A stretch of 64,000 nt of DNA from CSP1-5 sp964348275 (GCA_964348275.1 CAYGBT010000013.1:1-64000), one strand, 5' to 3'; counted from the first letter of the stretch, positions 15,500 to 24,605 are shown. Numbers and translations: made by a program. The notes: a model not told the origin generated them from the letters alone.

Positions 15500-16270
15500 T
15501 TATCCGCCCCCTTGCGTCGCAGCTCCGACTTCCTCTTCAACCCAGGTGTAGCCCCTCTCCTCAAGCTCTAGGGCCAGCTCCTTCCCACCGGACTTGACGA
15601 TCCGGCCGTCCACCAGGACGTGCACGTAGTCGGGGATGATGTAGTTCAGGAGCCGCTGATAGTGCGTGACAACGACGATGGCGCGCTCTGGACTGCGCAG
15701 CCCATTCACTCCGCTGGCAACGATTTTCAGCGCATCGATGTCCAGGCCGGAGTCGGTCTCGTCCATGACGCAAAGCCGGGGCTCCAGCAGGGCCATTTGG
15801 AAAATCTCGTTGCGCTTCTTCTCGCCCCCAGAGAAGCCCTCGTTGACCGAGCGGTGGAGGAGCTTCTCATCCATCCCGAGGAGCTTAATTTTTTGTTTGA
15901 CCAGGGCGAGGAACTCCATGGCGTCAAGCTCTTCGAGACCCTGGTGCTTGCGAATGGCGTTGAGCGCGGCCTTGAGGAACTGCGCACTGCCGACCCCGGG
16001 GATCTCAACAGGGTACTGGAAGGCCATAAAGACCCCCTCGCAAGCGCGTTCTTCCGGCGCCATCTCCAGCAGGTTCATCCCGTCGTAGATAATTTCCCCC
16101 GCCGTGACTTCGTAGGTCTCGCGACCAGCCAGGACTTGCGCCAACGTGCTCTTGCCCGATCCGTTGGGGCCCATGATGGAGTGCACCTCGCCAAGGTTTA
16201 CCTTCAGGTCCACGCCCTTGAGAATTTCGTGATCACCCGCGTTTGCATGCAAGTTCTTGATTTCGAGCAT
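15500..16270 (-). CDS. sufC: Fe-S assembly ATPase SufC
   Basis: A 256-residue ABC-type ATPase without membrane partner, the motor of SufBC2D. Walker A is MGPNGSGKST near residue 33, the signature is GFSGGEKKRNEI near 145, Walker B is LCVMDETDSGLDID near 167 and the H-loop VVTHYQRLL near 205. The DETDSGLD form of Walker B is characteristic of SufC. ATG at 16270 follows AAGGA by seven bases. It lies between sufB and sufD. Confidence 0.96.
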   Translation of the reverse strand: MLEIKNLHANAGDHEILKGVDLKVNLGEVHSIMGPNGSGKSTLAQVLAGRETYEVTAGEIIYDGMNLLEMAPEERACEGVFMAFQYPVEIPGVGSAQFLKAALNAIRKHQGLEELDAMEFLALVKQKIKLLGMDEKLLHRSVNEGFSGGEKKRNEIFQMALLEPRLCVMDETDSGLDIDALKIVASGVNGLRSPERAIVVVTHYQRLLNYIIPDYVHVLVDGRIVKSGGKELALELEERGYTWVEEEVGAATQGGG

Positions 16271-16303
16271 GATCCGTCCTTTATAAAGAGTCGCTCCAAC
16301 TTG

Positions 16304-17746
16304 TTACCCGACACTCCCCTCAAGGCTGACGCTGAGCAGCTTCTGCGCCTCGACGGCGAACTCCATCGGCAACTCGCGGAAGACCTCTTTGCAGAAGCCG
16401 TTGACGATCAGGTTCACCGCGTCTTCCCTCGAGATGCCTCGCTGGCTGCAGTAAAAAATCTGGTCCTCGCCGATCTTGGACGTGGACGCCTCGTGCTCCA
16501 TCTGGGCGGCCGGGTTCTTCACCTCGATGTAAGGAAAGGTATGGGCGCCGCACTTGTCGCCGATCAGCAGCGAGTCGCACTGCGTGAAGTTGCGCGCCCC
16601 CGAGGCGCTCTTGAGAATCTTCACCCCTCCGCGGTAGGTGTTCTGACCAAACCCTGCCGAGATCCCCTTGGAGACGATCGTGCTCCGCGTATTCTTGCCG
16701 ATGTGGACCATCTTAGTGCCCGTATCAGCCTGCTGGCGGTTATTGGTCAGGGCCACCGAATAGAACTCGCCCACCGAATTGTCGCCAATCAGCATGCAGC
16801 TTGGGTACTTCCACGTGATCGCCGATCCGGTCTCCACCTGCGTCCACGAAATGTGAGAATTCCGACCCAGGCACTTGCCACGCTTGGTGACGAAGTTGTA
16901 AATACCCCCCTTGCCATCCTTGTCGCCCGGGTACCAGTTCTGGATGGTCGAGTACTTGATCGTGGCATTGTCGTGGGCCACGAGTTCCACCACCGCGGCG
17001 TGCAACTGGTTCTCGTCACGCATCGGCGCGGTGCAGCCCTCGAGATAGCTCACGTAGGAGCCCTCGTCGGCGACGATCAGCGTGCGCTCGAACTGGCCAG
17101 TCGACTCGGCATTGATGCGGAAATAAGTGGAGAGCTCCATCGGGCAGCGGACCCCTTTCGGAACGTACACGAAGGACCCATCCGTAAACACGGCAGAGTT
17201 GAGCGTCGCAAAGAAGTTGTCCGTATACGGCACGACCGACCCGAGGTACTTCCGGACCAAATCGGGATGCTGCTGCGCTGCCTCGGAGAAGGAGCAGAAA
17301 ATAATTCCCAAGTCGGCGAGCTTCTCTTTGAACGTCGTCGCCACCGAAACGCTGTCGAAGACCGCGTCCACCGCGACACCCGCGAGGCGCTTTTGTTCCT
17401 CAAGGGGAATGCCCAGCTTCTCGTAGGTCCTGAGCAGCTCGGGGTCGACCTCGTCGAGGCTTTCCAGCTCCTTCTTTTTCGGTGCCGCATAGTAGCTGAT
17501 GTCCTGGTAATCGATGGGCGGATAGTGGACGTTATGCCACGTCGGCTCCTTGATGGTGAGCCAGTACCGGTAGGCCTTCAGGCGCCATTCGAGCAGCCAT
17601 TCTGGCTCTTCCTTCTTTGTCGAAATGAGGCGGATGATGTCCTCATTAAGCCCGGGTGGCGCGATATCCTGCTCGATATCGGTCACAAACCCCCACTTGT
17701 ATTCCCTGCCCACAAATTTTTCAATCGTTTCAGTCGGATTGCTCAT
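16304..17746 (-). CDS. sufB: Fe-S assembly scaffold SufB
   Basis: A 480-residue SufB. ATG at 17746 (MSNPTETIEKFVGREYKWGF) is chosen because GGGAG precedes it and homologues begin here; the frame stays open to 17881. The beta-helix core and the conserved C-terminal block (KCGAHTFPYIEVKNPAAQME, then RGISREDAVNLIVNGF) are present, with the cysteine and histidine needed for cluster formation. It is the first gene of the suf operon, behind a long leader and a near-consensus promoter. Confidence 0.96.
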   Translation of the reverse strand: MSNPTETIEKFVGREYKWGFVTDIEQDIAPPGLNEDIIRLISTKKEEPEWLLEWRLKAYRYWLTIKEPTWHNVHYPPIDYQDISYYAAPKKKELESLDEVDPELLRTYEKLGIPLEEQKRLAGVAVDAVFDSVSVATTFKEKLADLGIIFCSFSEAAQQHPDLVRKYLGSVVPYTDNFFATLNSAVFTDGSFVYVPKGVRCPMELSTYFRINAESTGQFERTLIVADEGSYVSYLEGCTAPMRDENQLHAAVVELVAHDNATIKYSTIQNWYPGDKDGKGGIYNFVTKRGKCLGRNSHISWTQVETGSAITWKYPSCMLIGDNSVGEFYSVALTNNRQQADTGTKMVHIGKNTRSTIVSKGISAGFGQNTYRGGVKILKSASGARNFTQCDSLLIGDKCGAHTFPYIEVKNPAAQMEHEASTSKIGEDQIFYCSQRGISREDAVNLIVNGFCKEVFRELPMEFAVEAQKLLSVSLEGSVG

Positions 17747-18025
17747 GGATGCTCCCTTTTGAGGCTGTCTCGAATTTTGCACGTCTGACTCACGCATGGC
17801 TCGTTCCCCACTGAGCCGCCCTTCACTCCCGGGACTGCACACTACGAACCTTGCACCCCGCCGCGGATCGGAACCGATCACCCCGGGTGGCCACCCCTAG
17901 ATCCCCGCTGTCATGGGAGCGAGATCCGTCCGGAGACACCCTCCTCCTTCATGTGAAGCTCGAGCGCACTATCCATCCGGAGATCGGACAGGGAGGGCAG
18001 CCAGAGAAGTGGACTAAACATAATC
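17747..18025 (-). other. Long leader of the suf operon
   Basis: From the promoter at 18026-18055 to the sufB ATG is a leader of about 270 bases. It holds no convincing ORF longer than a 13-codon peptide. Several short GC-rich inverted repeats occur but no riboswitch class is recognisable. No Rrf2/IscR-type regulator gene was seen in the block. Confidence 0.4.
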
Positions 18026-18055
18026 ACTATACTATACTGCATTTCCCCCTGTCAA
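18026..18055 (-). promoter_or_regulatory. Sigma-70 promoter of the suf operon
   Basis: On the minus strand, TTGACA at 18055-18050, an 18-base spacer, and TATAGT at 18031-18026. The -10 lies in an alternating TAGTATAGTG tract that could also bind an iron or Fe-S regulator, though no known box is exact. Confidence 0.65.
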
Positions 18056-18114
18056 CGCATACTCGGCCGCATGGGCGCAGTTTCGGACCCTTAGGGAACA
18101 CTCAAGCCTTATCG

Positions 18115-18435
18115 TTAGGCCTGGAACGACTGCCCGCAGCCACAGGAGCCGGTGGCATTCGGGTTCTTGATGGCAAAGCCCGCGCCCATCAGCCCGTCCT
18201 GAAAGTCGATCTCCGTGCCGGCGAGAAACAGGACGCTCTTGGGGTCGATCACCACCTTGACCCCCTCCTGCTCAATGACCTGATCTCCTTCTCGGGGCGT
18301 GTCAAAGACCAGTTGATACTGGTAGCCCGAGCAGCCGCCCCCCATCACCCGGACGCGGAGCCCCCGGTCCTCGATCCCCTCTTTGGCCATCAGGTCCTTC
18401 AGCTTTGCTGCTGCGGCTTCGGTGATTGTCAACAT
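18115..18435 (-). CDS. A-type Fe-S carrier (IscA/ErpA-like)
   Basis: A 106-residue HesB-domain carrier that receives and delivers Fe-S clusters. The three conserved cysteines are visible: GGGCSGYQYQL near residue 35 and the C-terminal SCGCGQSF near 99-101. MLTITEAAAAKLKDLM is the usual start. It lies between mrp and the suf promoter on the same strand. The IscA, ErpA or SufA subtype cannot be decided from sequence alone. Confidence 0.93.
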   Translation of the reverse strand: MLTITEAAAAKLKDLMAKEGIEDRGLRVRVMGGGCSGYQYQLVFDTPREGDQVIEQEGVKVVIDPKSVLFLAGTEIDFQDGLMGAGFAIKNPNATGSCGCGQSFQA

Positions 18436-18457
18436 CTCTATTCCCTCCTACCCGACT

Positions 18458-19504
18458 TTAGAATGATGCCCCCATCGCCTCGACGCTGATCCGCCCCGCC
18501 AGATTGGCAGCAACCTGCCTGAAGACAGCCGCTACCGGGGAGTCGGGCCGCTCGATCAGAATGGGCCGCCCGACATCGGCTCCCCGGCGCAATTCCGGGT
18601 CCAGCGGAATCTCCCCCAAGAAAGGAACTGCCAGTCGCTCACTTGCCTTTCGACCCCCCCCGTGGCCGAACAGCTCCACCGGCTGCCCACAGTGGGGACA
18701 CGGGAGATAGCTCATATTCTCGATGATCCCTAAAATCGGCACCCTCAAGGTCTGAAACATGTTCAACGTTTTGGTCGCAATCTGGATGGCCACCTCCTGC
18801 GGAGTCATCACCACTACCGCTCCCGACAGGGGAATCGCCTGGGCCAGCGTCAGCGAGGCATCCCCCGTCCCCGGCGGCAGATCCGCCAGCAGATAGTCCA
18901 GCTCCCCCCACTCCACCTCCATCAGCATCTGCTTGACCGCCTGGGCTACCATTGGGCCCCGCCACACCACCGGCGCTGTCTGATCCGGCAAGAGAAAGCC
19001 CAGCGACATCAACTTGACCCCATGGCTTACCGGGGGGATCATCCGCTTGCCCACCACTTGGGGTTGTCCCTGCACCCCCATCATCAACGGTATGCTCGGA
19101 CCGTAAATATCCGAATCCAAAAGTCCGACTGCAGCTCCAGCCTCCGCCAATGCCACCGCGAGATTCACCGTCACCGTCGACTTTCCCACCCCTCCCTTAC
19201 CACTACCGATGGCCAGAATGTGCTTCACCCCTGCAATCGGTTGGGGGCCCGCTGGCTTGCGGACCGTGGCCGTGAGATTCACCGTCACTGCCTCCACCCC
19301 GGGTACCGCCGCCACCGCCGCCCTCGTATCCTGCTCCACCTGCTCGCGCATGGGGCATGCCGGGGTAGTCAGCTCCACGGTGACCGCCACGGTCCCGCCC
19401 TCCACCCGGATCTCTTTCACCATCCCAAGCGAGACGAGGTCCCGGTGAAGCTCGGGGTCATTGACCTTCCGCAAGGCGTTGAGAATTGCTTCTTCGTTGA
19501 TCAC
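18458..19504 (-). CDS. Mrp/ApbC P-loop Fe-S carrier
   Basis: A 348-residue Mrp/NBP35-type protein. The N-terminal DUF59 domain (about 1-85, with TTPACPMREQVE) is followed by a deviant Walker A GKGGVGKSTVTVNLA near residue 103 and GLLDSDIYGPSIPLMMG near 133. The cluster-binding CPHC is in MSYLPCPHCGQPVELFG near 273. It transfers Fe-S clusters to apo-proteins in an ATP-dependent manner. It lies between a ferredoxin and the A-type carrier, all on one strand. Confidence 0.94.
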   Translation of the reverse strand: MINEEAILNALRKVNDPELHRDLVSLGMVKEIRVEGGTVAVTVELTTPACPMREQVEQDTRAAVAAVPGVEAVTVNLTATVRKPAGPQPIAGVKHILAIGSGKGGVGKSTVTVNLAVALAEAGAAVGLLDSDIYGPSIPLMMGVQGQPQVVGKRMIPPVSHGVKLMSLGFLLPDQTAPVVWRGPMVAQAVKQMLMEVEWGELDYLLADLPPGTGDASLTLAQAIPLSGAVVVMTPQEVAIQIATKTLNMFQTLRVPILGIIENMSYLPCPHCGQPVELFGHGGGRKASERLAVPFLGEIPLDPELRRGADVGRPILIERPDSPVAAVFRQVAANLAGRISVEAMGASF

Positions 19505-19558
19505 GCTCTCCTCATTACGCGAACGACTTCTGCGAGAGCGACACTCCCCCCTGAATCC

Positions 19559-19831
19559 CTATTTCGCTTTCCCTTGAGCTGGTGAAACCCCTGGGTTGTC
19601 GCGGAAAAACTGCGCGTTTTTCTCGATGTAAGAGACCCACTGCTCAGGTGTTGCGCTTTCCTCAAAGATCGCCGTCACGGGGCATTCGGGCTCACATGCC
19701 CCACAGTCTATGCACTCCTCGGGGTGGATGTAGAGCATATCTTCACCCTCGTAGATGCACTCTACGGGACAGACATCGACACACGCTCGGTCCATCACGC
19801 CAATACATGGCTCTGCGATGATATAGGTCAT
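19559..19831 (-). CDS. Bacterial 7Fe-type ferredoxin
   Basis: A 90-residue ferredoxin starting MTYIIAEPCIG. The first cluster site (C-x7-C-x3-CP in EPCIGVMDRACVDVCP) is of the [3Fe-4S]/[4Fe-4S] type and the second (ECIDCGACEPECP) is a canonical [4Fe-4S] motif. A C-terminal helical extension follows (TPEQWVSYIEKNAQFF), as in Azotobacter-type FdI relatives. Electron partners are unknown; the adjacent nuoB-like gene is suggestive. Confidence 0.92.
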   Translation of the reverse strand: MTYIIAEPCIGVMDRACVDVCPVECIYEGEDMLYIHPEECIDCGACEPECPVTAIFEESATPEQWVSYIEKNAQFFRDNPGVSPAQGKAK

Positions 19832-20030
19832 CTTCGTCCTCCTCTACGAGCGCACCCGATTTCTCATCGTATGCGTCTTTTTGTCCCCTCATCGTATCAC
19901 ATACAAGGACGCTTCGTTCCGGAAAACCCGGACTGTCTTGGCGGAGGGGATCTCGGAGTAGCGGTCCGTCCGATCCCGCCAGATTCACCCGCCGATCTCG
20001 CTCTACGAGACCCCCTCACACAGGAGTTCA

Positions 20031-20552
20031 CTAACTTTCGCCTTGCTCCGTCTCCCGCCTCTTGGCGATCGTCTGCCGCTCGATCTTTTCCTGCAACTTC
20101 AGTACACCGTAGATAAGAGCCTCCGGTCGCGGGGGACAGCCGGGAACGTAGACGTCCACCGGAACGACTAAATCTACCCCCTTGACCACGTGGTAGGCGT
20201 CATAATAAAAGGGACCCCCGGAAATAGCACAGGCGCCCATCGCGATGACCCACTTCGGCTCAGGCATCTGCTCGTATAGCGTCTTGATCCTGGGCGCCAT
20301 CTTCTCCGTCACCGTCCCGGCCACGATCATGACATCAGATTGCCTCGGTGAGGGGCGGAAGACCCCGGCCCCCAGCCGGTCCAGATCAAACCGGGAGGCC
20401 CCGGTCGCCATCATCTCGATCGCACAGCACGCCAACCCGAAGGTCATCGGCCAGGGGGACGACTTGCGGGCCCAATTAAAAAGCCAGTCCAGCGAGGTGG
20501 TGACGAGGCCTGGCTCGATCTTCGATTCTGCCCGCGGCGCAGGCTCTGCGAT
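20031..20552 (-). CDS. nuoB: Orphan NuoB-like subunit (NADH-quinone oxidoreductase B)
   Basis: The product carries the NuoB [4Fe-4S] N2 ligands: the tandem cysteines in TFGLACCAIEMM, a third in MGACAISGG and a fourth in PGCPPRPEAL. The conserved N-terminal block GLVTTSLDWLFNWARKSS lies upstream of the only ATG (20447), so the true start must be earlier. No ATG, GTG or TTG exists in frame there. ATC at 20552, just after the zinc-ribbon gene's stop, is the nearest unusual candidate. The other complex I subunits are absent here, so this may be an auxiliary copy or a different NuoB-family electron-transfer protein. Confidence 0.8.
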   Translation of the reverse strand: MAEPAPRAESKIEPGLVTTSLDWLFNWARKSSPWPMTFGLACCAIEMMATGASRFDLDRLGAGVFRPSPRQSDVMIVAGTVTEKMAPRIKTLYEQMPEPKWVIAMGACAISGGPFYYDAYHVVKGVDLVVPVDVYVPGCPPRPEALIYGVLKLQEKIERQTIAKRRETEQGES

Positions 20553-20559
20553 CGAAAAC

Positions 20560-20907
20560 TTAGCCGAACAACTCCTCGGTCCCTGACCTCTCTTTCTTGC
20601 GCACCAATTCCTGAAAGAGCCGGTCTACCCAAGTGCGCCAAGCGAGACCCCTTAGATGCTCCCTGCGCCTGCGCCCTCTCCCGAGCACCAACTCCCCAAG
20701 CTCTGCAAATCCTAGGAATTCTCGGACTGTGTATCCGCAGGCTTCACAGCGCTTATAAAAGTACGGCCATCCCCCTTCCCCACGCTGCATTCTCCCAGTC
20801 CGCTTCATCTGCCGGGAACAACAAGCGCTAGGAGACGGAGGAGAGACAATCTCTCGGGGATATCGATTTTTCGGCTTCCCCTGGGCATCATAGCGGACGA
20901 TCGTCAT
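20560..20907 (-). CDS. Small zinc-ribbon protein upstream of nuoB
   Basis: About 115 residues. A CC pair near residue 29 and KRCEACGYTVREF near 54 form a plausible four-cysteine zinc ribbon, followed by a basic helical tail (LGRGRRRREHLRG). ATG at 20907 has GGGGGG eight bases upstream. It ends eight bases before the inferred nuoB start. The family is unknown to me; basic character suggests nucleic-acid or ribosome contact, which is inference only. Confidence 0.6.
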   Translation of the reverse strand: MTIVRYDAQGKPKNRYPREIVSPPSPSACCSRQMKRTGRMQRGEGGWPYFYKRCEACGYTVREFLGFAELGELVLGRGRRRREHLRGLAWRTWVDRLFQELVRKKERSGTEELFG

Positions 20908-20928
20908 CACGAGTGCCCCCCAACGGTA

Positions 20929-21309
20929 TCATTGTAGGCCTCCATCCCTGACCACGGATTCCCGCCCGTGGCGGATGACGTGCCGAAGGGTCTCTGGCGC
21001 ATCCACGCTGACTTCATGGGGGACCAGGCCATAACGACGGAAATCCCCATCGCTCCCCAAGGCACCTGTGGTGATGACCACGACCGGGAGGTCAGGCGTC
21101 ACTCGGTGGATCGCTTCCACAAGAAAAGGGCTCCCACACCCCGGGGCCCCACCGTCTAGAATGACGAGGTCAGCCGTAAGGACTGATAGGGCTTGGAGGA
21201 CCTCCATTCCCCGCTCGCAGACCTTCATGCGGTATCCTTCCCCGGCGCAGACCTCTTGCATTGCCTGTCTGAGAGAACGATCACTCGTGCAAAAAAGGAG
21301 ATCGAGCAT
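20929..21309 (-). CDS. Stand-alone receiver-like domain protein
   Basis: A 126-residue protein with a response-regulator receiver fold and no output domain. The strand LVILDGG carries the likely phospho-acceptor Asp near residue 46 and LPVVVITTGAL has the Thr strand. The N-terminal acidic pair is reduced to one Asp (FCTSDRSLRQ) and the lysine of beta-5 is not evident, so phosphorylation may be altered or lost. ATG at 21309 follows AAGGGAG. It lies upstream of the zinc ribbon and may be cotranscribed. Confidence 0.7.
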   Translation of the reverse strand: MLDLLFCTSDRSLRQAMQEVCAGEGYRMKVCERGMEVLQALSVLTADLVILDGGAPGCGSPFLVEAIHRVTPDLPVVVITTGALGSDGDFRRYGLVPHEVSVDAPETLRHVIRHGRESVVRDGGLQ

Positions 21310-21450
21310 ATGCGGCTCCCTTTCTCTTGTCCAGAGGGGGGGCAAAGGCCGTGCCAGTGCCTGAAGATGCTCTGAGCGTGTACCTAAGTTTTCGGTCTTA
21401 AAGGGAAAAGTGGACCACGGGATAACTCAAAAAGGAGGAAAAGTGGATGC

Positions 21451-21491
21451 AAAAAACAGGGAATTTCTGGAGGGGAGGGAATTTCTCCCTG
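21451..21491 (-). terminator. Rho-independent terminator after the NtrC-like gene
   Basis: Directly after the stop at 21493, the minus strand reads CAGGGAg, a 21-base loop, and tTCCCTG followed by TTTTTT, giving a seven-pair stem and U-run. Confidence 0.55.
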
Positions 21492-21492
21492 G

Positions 21493-22851
21493 TCAGATGT
21501 GGATGTTGTATCGCTGAATCTTATGGGTCAACGTCTTCACATCGATCCCTAAGATTCGCGCGGCGGGCGCCTTCTTTCCCTGGGTGTATCGAAGCGCCCG
21601 GATGATAGAGAGTCGTTCGACCTCGGCCAGCGGAAGGGGCGGTTCCCCCCCTCTGGCCGAGAGATCCGCGCTCGGACCGATATTGGATGGCAGGTCACTC
21701 GGTCCAATGATTGTTCCGGGAACGAGAAGGACTAACCGTTCGATTGTGTTGGCGAGCTCCCGGATGTTCCCAGGCCAGGCATATCCCATGAGGAGGTGCA
21801 TCGCCTCGGGGGAAATGGTTTTGGGCTGCTGACCCGGAAGCCCGAACCGGCCGAAAAAGTGTTCGACCAGAATCGGGATGTCCTCCTTCCGGTCCCGGAG
21901 GGGCGGGATGACCAAGTTAATGACGTTCAGGCGGAAAAAGAGGTCCTCCCGGAAGCGACCGGCGCGGACTTCCTGATGGAGATCCTTGTTGGTGGCGGCA
22001 AAGATTCGCGTGTCGACTCGCCGCAGCCTTGTGCCGCCGACGCGCCTGAGCTCTCCGGTGTCAAGGACCTGCAGGAGCTTGGCCTGCATTGCCGGGCTCA
22101 TCTCGGCCACCTCATCCAAAAACACGGTCCCCCCATCCGCCACCTCAAAGAGGCCTGCCTTGGCGCTTGTGGCACCTGTGAAGGCGCCCCTCTCGTGGCC
22201 GAAAAGCTCGCTCTCCAAAAGCTGGTCTTGAAAGGCGCTACAATTGATAACCAGAAAGGGGTAATCCGCTCGGGGGCTCGCCTGATGGATCGCCCGGGCG
22301 ATGAGCCCCTTGCCCGTGCCCGTCTCCCCGGAGATTAGGATAGGGGCATTCGAAGCCGCCACCCGCTCGACCATCTCCAGCGAGGACTGCATCGCTTGGC
22401 TCTTGCCCAGAAGAACCGAGCCGTCGTCCCCCTGGCCCACGATGCGGCGAAGCGCGATGTTCTCTTCTTGGAGCTGCCGTTTCTCTGCCGCCCGTCTCAG
22501 GACCGCCTCAACCTCCGACAGCTTGAACGGCTTGGTCAAGTAATCGTAGGCCCCGAGCTTCATAGCCTCGATGGCGCTCTCAACCTCCGGATGCCCCGTC
22601 AGCACCACCACCTCCGCCGCAGTCCCGCTGCTTCGCAATTGTCGGAGTGTCTCCATGCCCCCGAGACCGGGCATCTTGAGGTCGAGAAGGACAACGTCGA
22701 AATCCTGCCTTGCCAGGGCCTCGAGAGCTTCCTCCCCACTCGGCACCGTGACCACCGTGCATCCACTCTGCGGGAGCTCTCGCTCCATGAGGACTCGGGT
22801 CGGCTTTTCGTCGTCAACCACGAGCACCTGGATGGACTTTCTTGACTTCAC
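21493..22851 (-). CDS. NtrC-family sigma-54 response regulator
   Basis: A 452-residue activator. It has a receiver domain (about 1-120, phospho-acceptor Asp in VVLLDLKMPG), a sigma-54 AAA+ domain with Walker A SGETGTGKGLIARAIH, GAFTGA loop (FGHERGAFTGAT) and Walker B GGTVFLDEVAEM, and a short Fis-type HTH (LRYTQGKKAPAARILGIDVKTLTHKI). It activates sigma-54 promoters when phosphorylated. Its ATG overlaps the stop of the histidine kinase gene by ATGA, so the two form a coupled two-component system. Confidence 0.95.
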   Translation of the reverse strand: MKSRKSIQVLVVDDEKPTRVLMERELPQSGCTVVTVPSGEEALEALARQDFDVVLLDLKMPGLGGMETLRQLRSSGTAAEVVVLTGHPEVESAIEAMKLGAYDYLTKPFKLSEVEAVLRRAAEKRQLQEENIALRRIVGQGDDGSVLLGKSQAMQSSLEMVERVAASNAPILISGETGTGKGLIARAIHQASPRADYPFLVINCSAFQDQLLESELFGHERGAFTGATSAKAGLFEVADGGTVFLDEVAEMSPAMQAKLLQVLDTGELRRVGGTRLRRVDTRIFAATNKDLHQEVRAGRFREDLFFRLNVINLVIPPLRDRKEDIPILVEHFFGRFGLPGQQPKTISPEAMHLLMGYAWPGNIRELANTIERLVLLVPGTIIGPSDLPSNIGPSADLSARGGEPPLPLAEVERLSIIRALRYTQGKKAPAARILGIDVKTLTHKIQRYNIHI

Positions 22852-24599
22852 GACTCGTTGCCCCTTTGTCGTGCATCCATCGGAAGACGAATGATCACCG
22901 TCGTCCCCTTTCCCACTCCATCACTCCTGACCTCGATCGATCCTCCATGCTGCTCCATAATTCCCTGGCAAATGGCCAACCCGAGGCCGGTTCCCCTTCC
23001 CACTTCTTTCGTCGTAAAGAAGGGATCAAGCACCTTCGCCAGGTGCTCGGGAGGTACACCGCACCCCGTATCATGGACAAGAACCTCGACCTGTCCGGGG
23101 GCCGAAGACGCTGTCAGCCGGACCTCTCCCCCTCCGTCAATCGCGTCCAGGGCATTGGTCAAGAGGTTCAAAATCACCTGCTGAAGCATCTGGCGATCCG
23201 CCTGAACCGCGGGAAGCCCCGGAGCGATGTCGAGAGCGATCCGCTTATTGGCCACCGCCGCCTGGCGTCTGATCAAGGCGACGGTATCTCGAATGAGAGA
23301 TGACAGGTCAAGAACCTCAAGACTCGGTTCCCGCTGGCGCGCGAAATCCAAGAGGCGTCTGACGATGGCCGATGCCCGTGCGACCTCTTCCTGGATAAAG
23401 GTGAGATACTCGGAGACGTCCTGAGACTCGTCCACCCCGGGAGGCCGCTCCGATTGCGCTCGCCGTTGGAGGGCCTCGGCAAAGCCCGCCACTGAGGAAA
23501 GGGGGTTGTTGATCTCGTGGGCTAAGCCCGCGGCAAGGCGGCCCAGAGAGGCCAGTTTCTCCTGCCGAAGCAGAAGATCCTGCGAGCGGTGGAGTTGCTC
23601 GTATGAACGACGCACCTCCTCATAGAGGCTGGCGTTCTCCACAGCGATGGCGGCCTGGGCGGCCAAGGTAACTGCAACCGCCTCATCCTCTTTGCTAAAC
23701 TCTTCCGCTCCCTGCTTTTCGGTGAGGTACAGGTTGCCAAAGACCCTTCCCTTCGACACGATGGGCACGCCCAAGAAGGACCGCATGGGCGGATGATTCT
23801 CCGGAAACCCGTGTGCGCGAGGGTCACTGGTCAGATCCCGTAACCGAATGGGCTTGGCTTCCCGGACAACCACTCCCAGGATGCCTTTCCCCACCGGCAG
23901 AGGCCCGATCCTCGCCGTTGTCTCTTCATCGATGCCCACCGTGATGAATTGACTAAGCCCCCCGCCATCCTCGTTCAACATCCCTACCGCCCCGTATTTG
24001 GCCCCGAGAACCTTGCACGCGAGCTCCGCAATCTTTTGGAGGACCGATTCCAGTGAAAGCTCTTTCGCCAAAACCATGCCGGCTTCGACCAGGGCTCGGA
24101 ACTGCTCCATGCCCCGGCGGACGACCCCCTCTCGCTCCTGGAGAAAGGCTAAGGCCACAATCACGAGGATCCGGTTGGCTACCGGTTTAAAGAGCTCGAG
24201 GGCGTCGACTAACCGGCTGGGCGTCTTCCCGTACTTTTGCGTCAATGTTTGCTCACAGACACCCTGTAGAGTCAACAGCGCACCAAAAATGTGCTTCGGG
24301 GACAGCCGGCGGAGCACGCCCCGGGCGGCCATGGCCTTGGCCAAGGCCTGCGCTCGGTGATAGTGGCCAGTCTCTAGACAGTTGAGATACGTCTCCACGA
24401 TGGCCACCGAATCGGCCTCGAGCTCTTCTGAAGTCGCTCCCCGGAGATAGGCCCGGGTCTCCATCTCTTTCACCCACTGACGACGAAGCAATCCCTCTCG
24501 CCTCCTGAAGTGGGCCAGCATCTCTTCGAGGAGCCGATTGACCGGCAGACGGGTCTGCCGCCCCGTACCCGCGGATTTGGTTTTGCTTTTCCGCGCCAT
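22848..24599 (-). CDS. GAF-domain sensor histidine kinase
   Basis: A 583-residue soluble kinase. A helical N-terminal domain (about 20-150) resembles the RsbRD-type N-terminal module. A GAF domain follows (about 185-330, including KYGAVGMLNEDGGGLSQF), then the dimerisation helix with the phospho-acceptor histidine in GLAHEINNPLSSVAGF near residue 360. The ATPase N box (VILNLLTNALDAID), G1 (DTGCGVPPEHL) and G2 (GRGTGLGLAI) follow. There is no transmembrane segment, so it senses a cytoplasmic signal. ATG at 24599 has AGAGGA eight bases upstream; ATG at 24605 is an alternative. Confidence 0.93.
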   Translation of the reverse strand: MARKSKTKSAGTGRQTRLPVNRLLEEMLAHFRRREGLLRRQWVKEMETRAYLRGATSEELEADSVAIVETYLNCLETGHYHRAQALAKAMAARGVLRRLSPKHIFGALLTLQGVCEQTLTQKYGKTPSRLVDALELFKPVANRILVIVALAFLQEREGVVRRGMEQFRALVEAGMVLAKELSLESVLQKIAELACKVLGAKYGAVGMLNEDGGGLSQFITVGIDEETTARIGPLPVGKGILGVVVREAKPIRLRDLTSDPRAHGFPENHPPMRSFLGVPIVSKGRVFGNLYLTEKQGAEEFSKEDEAVAVTLAAQAAIAVENASLYEEVRRSYEQLHRSQDLLLRQEKLASLGRLAAGLAHEINNPLSSVAGFAEALQRRAQSERPPGVDESQDVSEYLTFIQEEVARASAIVRRLLDFARQREPSLEVLDLSSLIRDTVALIRRQAAVANKRIALDIAPGLPAVQADRQMLQQVILNLLTNALDAIDGGGEVRLTASSAPGQVEVLVHDTGCGVPPEHLAKVLDPFFTTKEVGRGTGLGLAICQGIMEQHGGSIEVRSDGVGKGTTVIIRLPMDARQRGNES

Positions 24600-24605
24600 C
24601 GTCAT

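Noticed and set aside
15620..17788. 722-residue plus-strand ORF opposite sufB/sufC
   Set aside because: Long antisense frame created by the codon bias of sufB and sufC; no motif, no ribosome site, and both opposite genes are certain.
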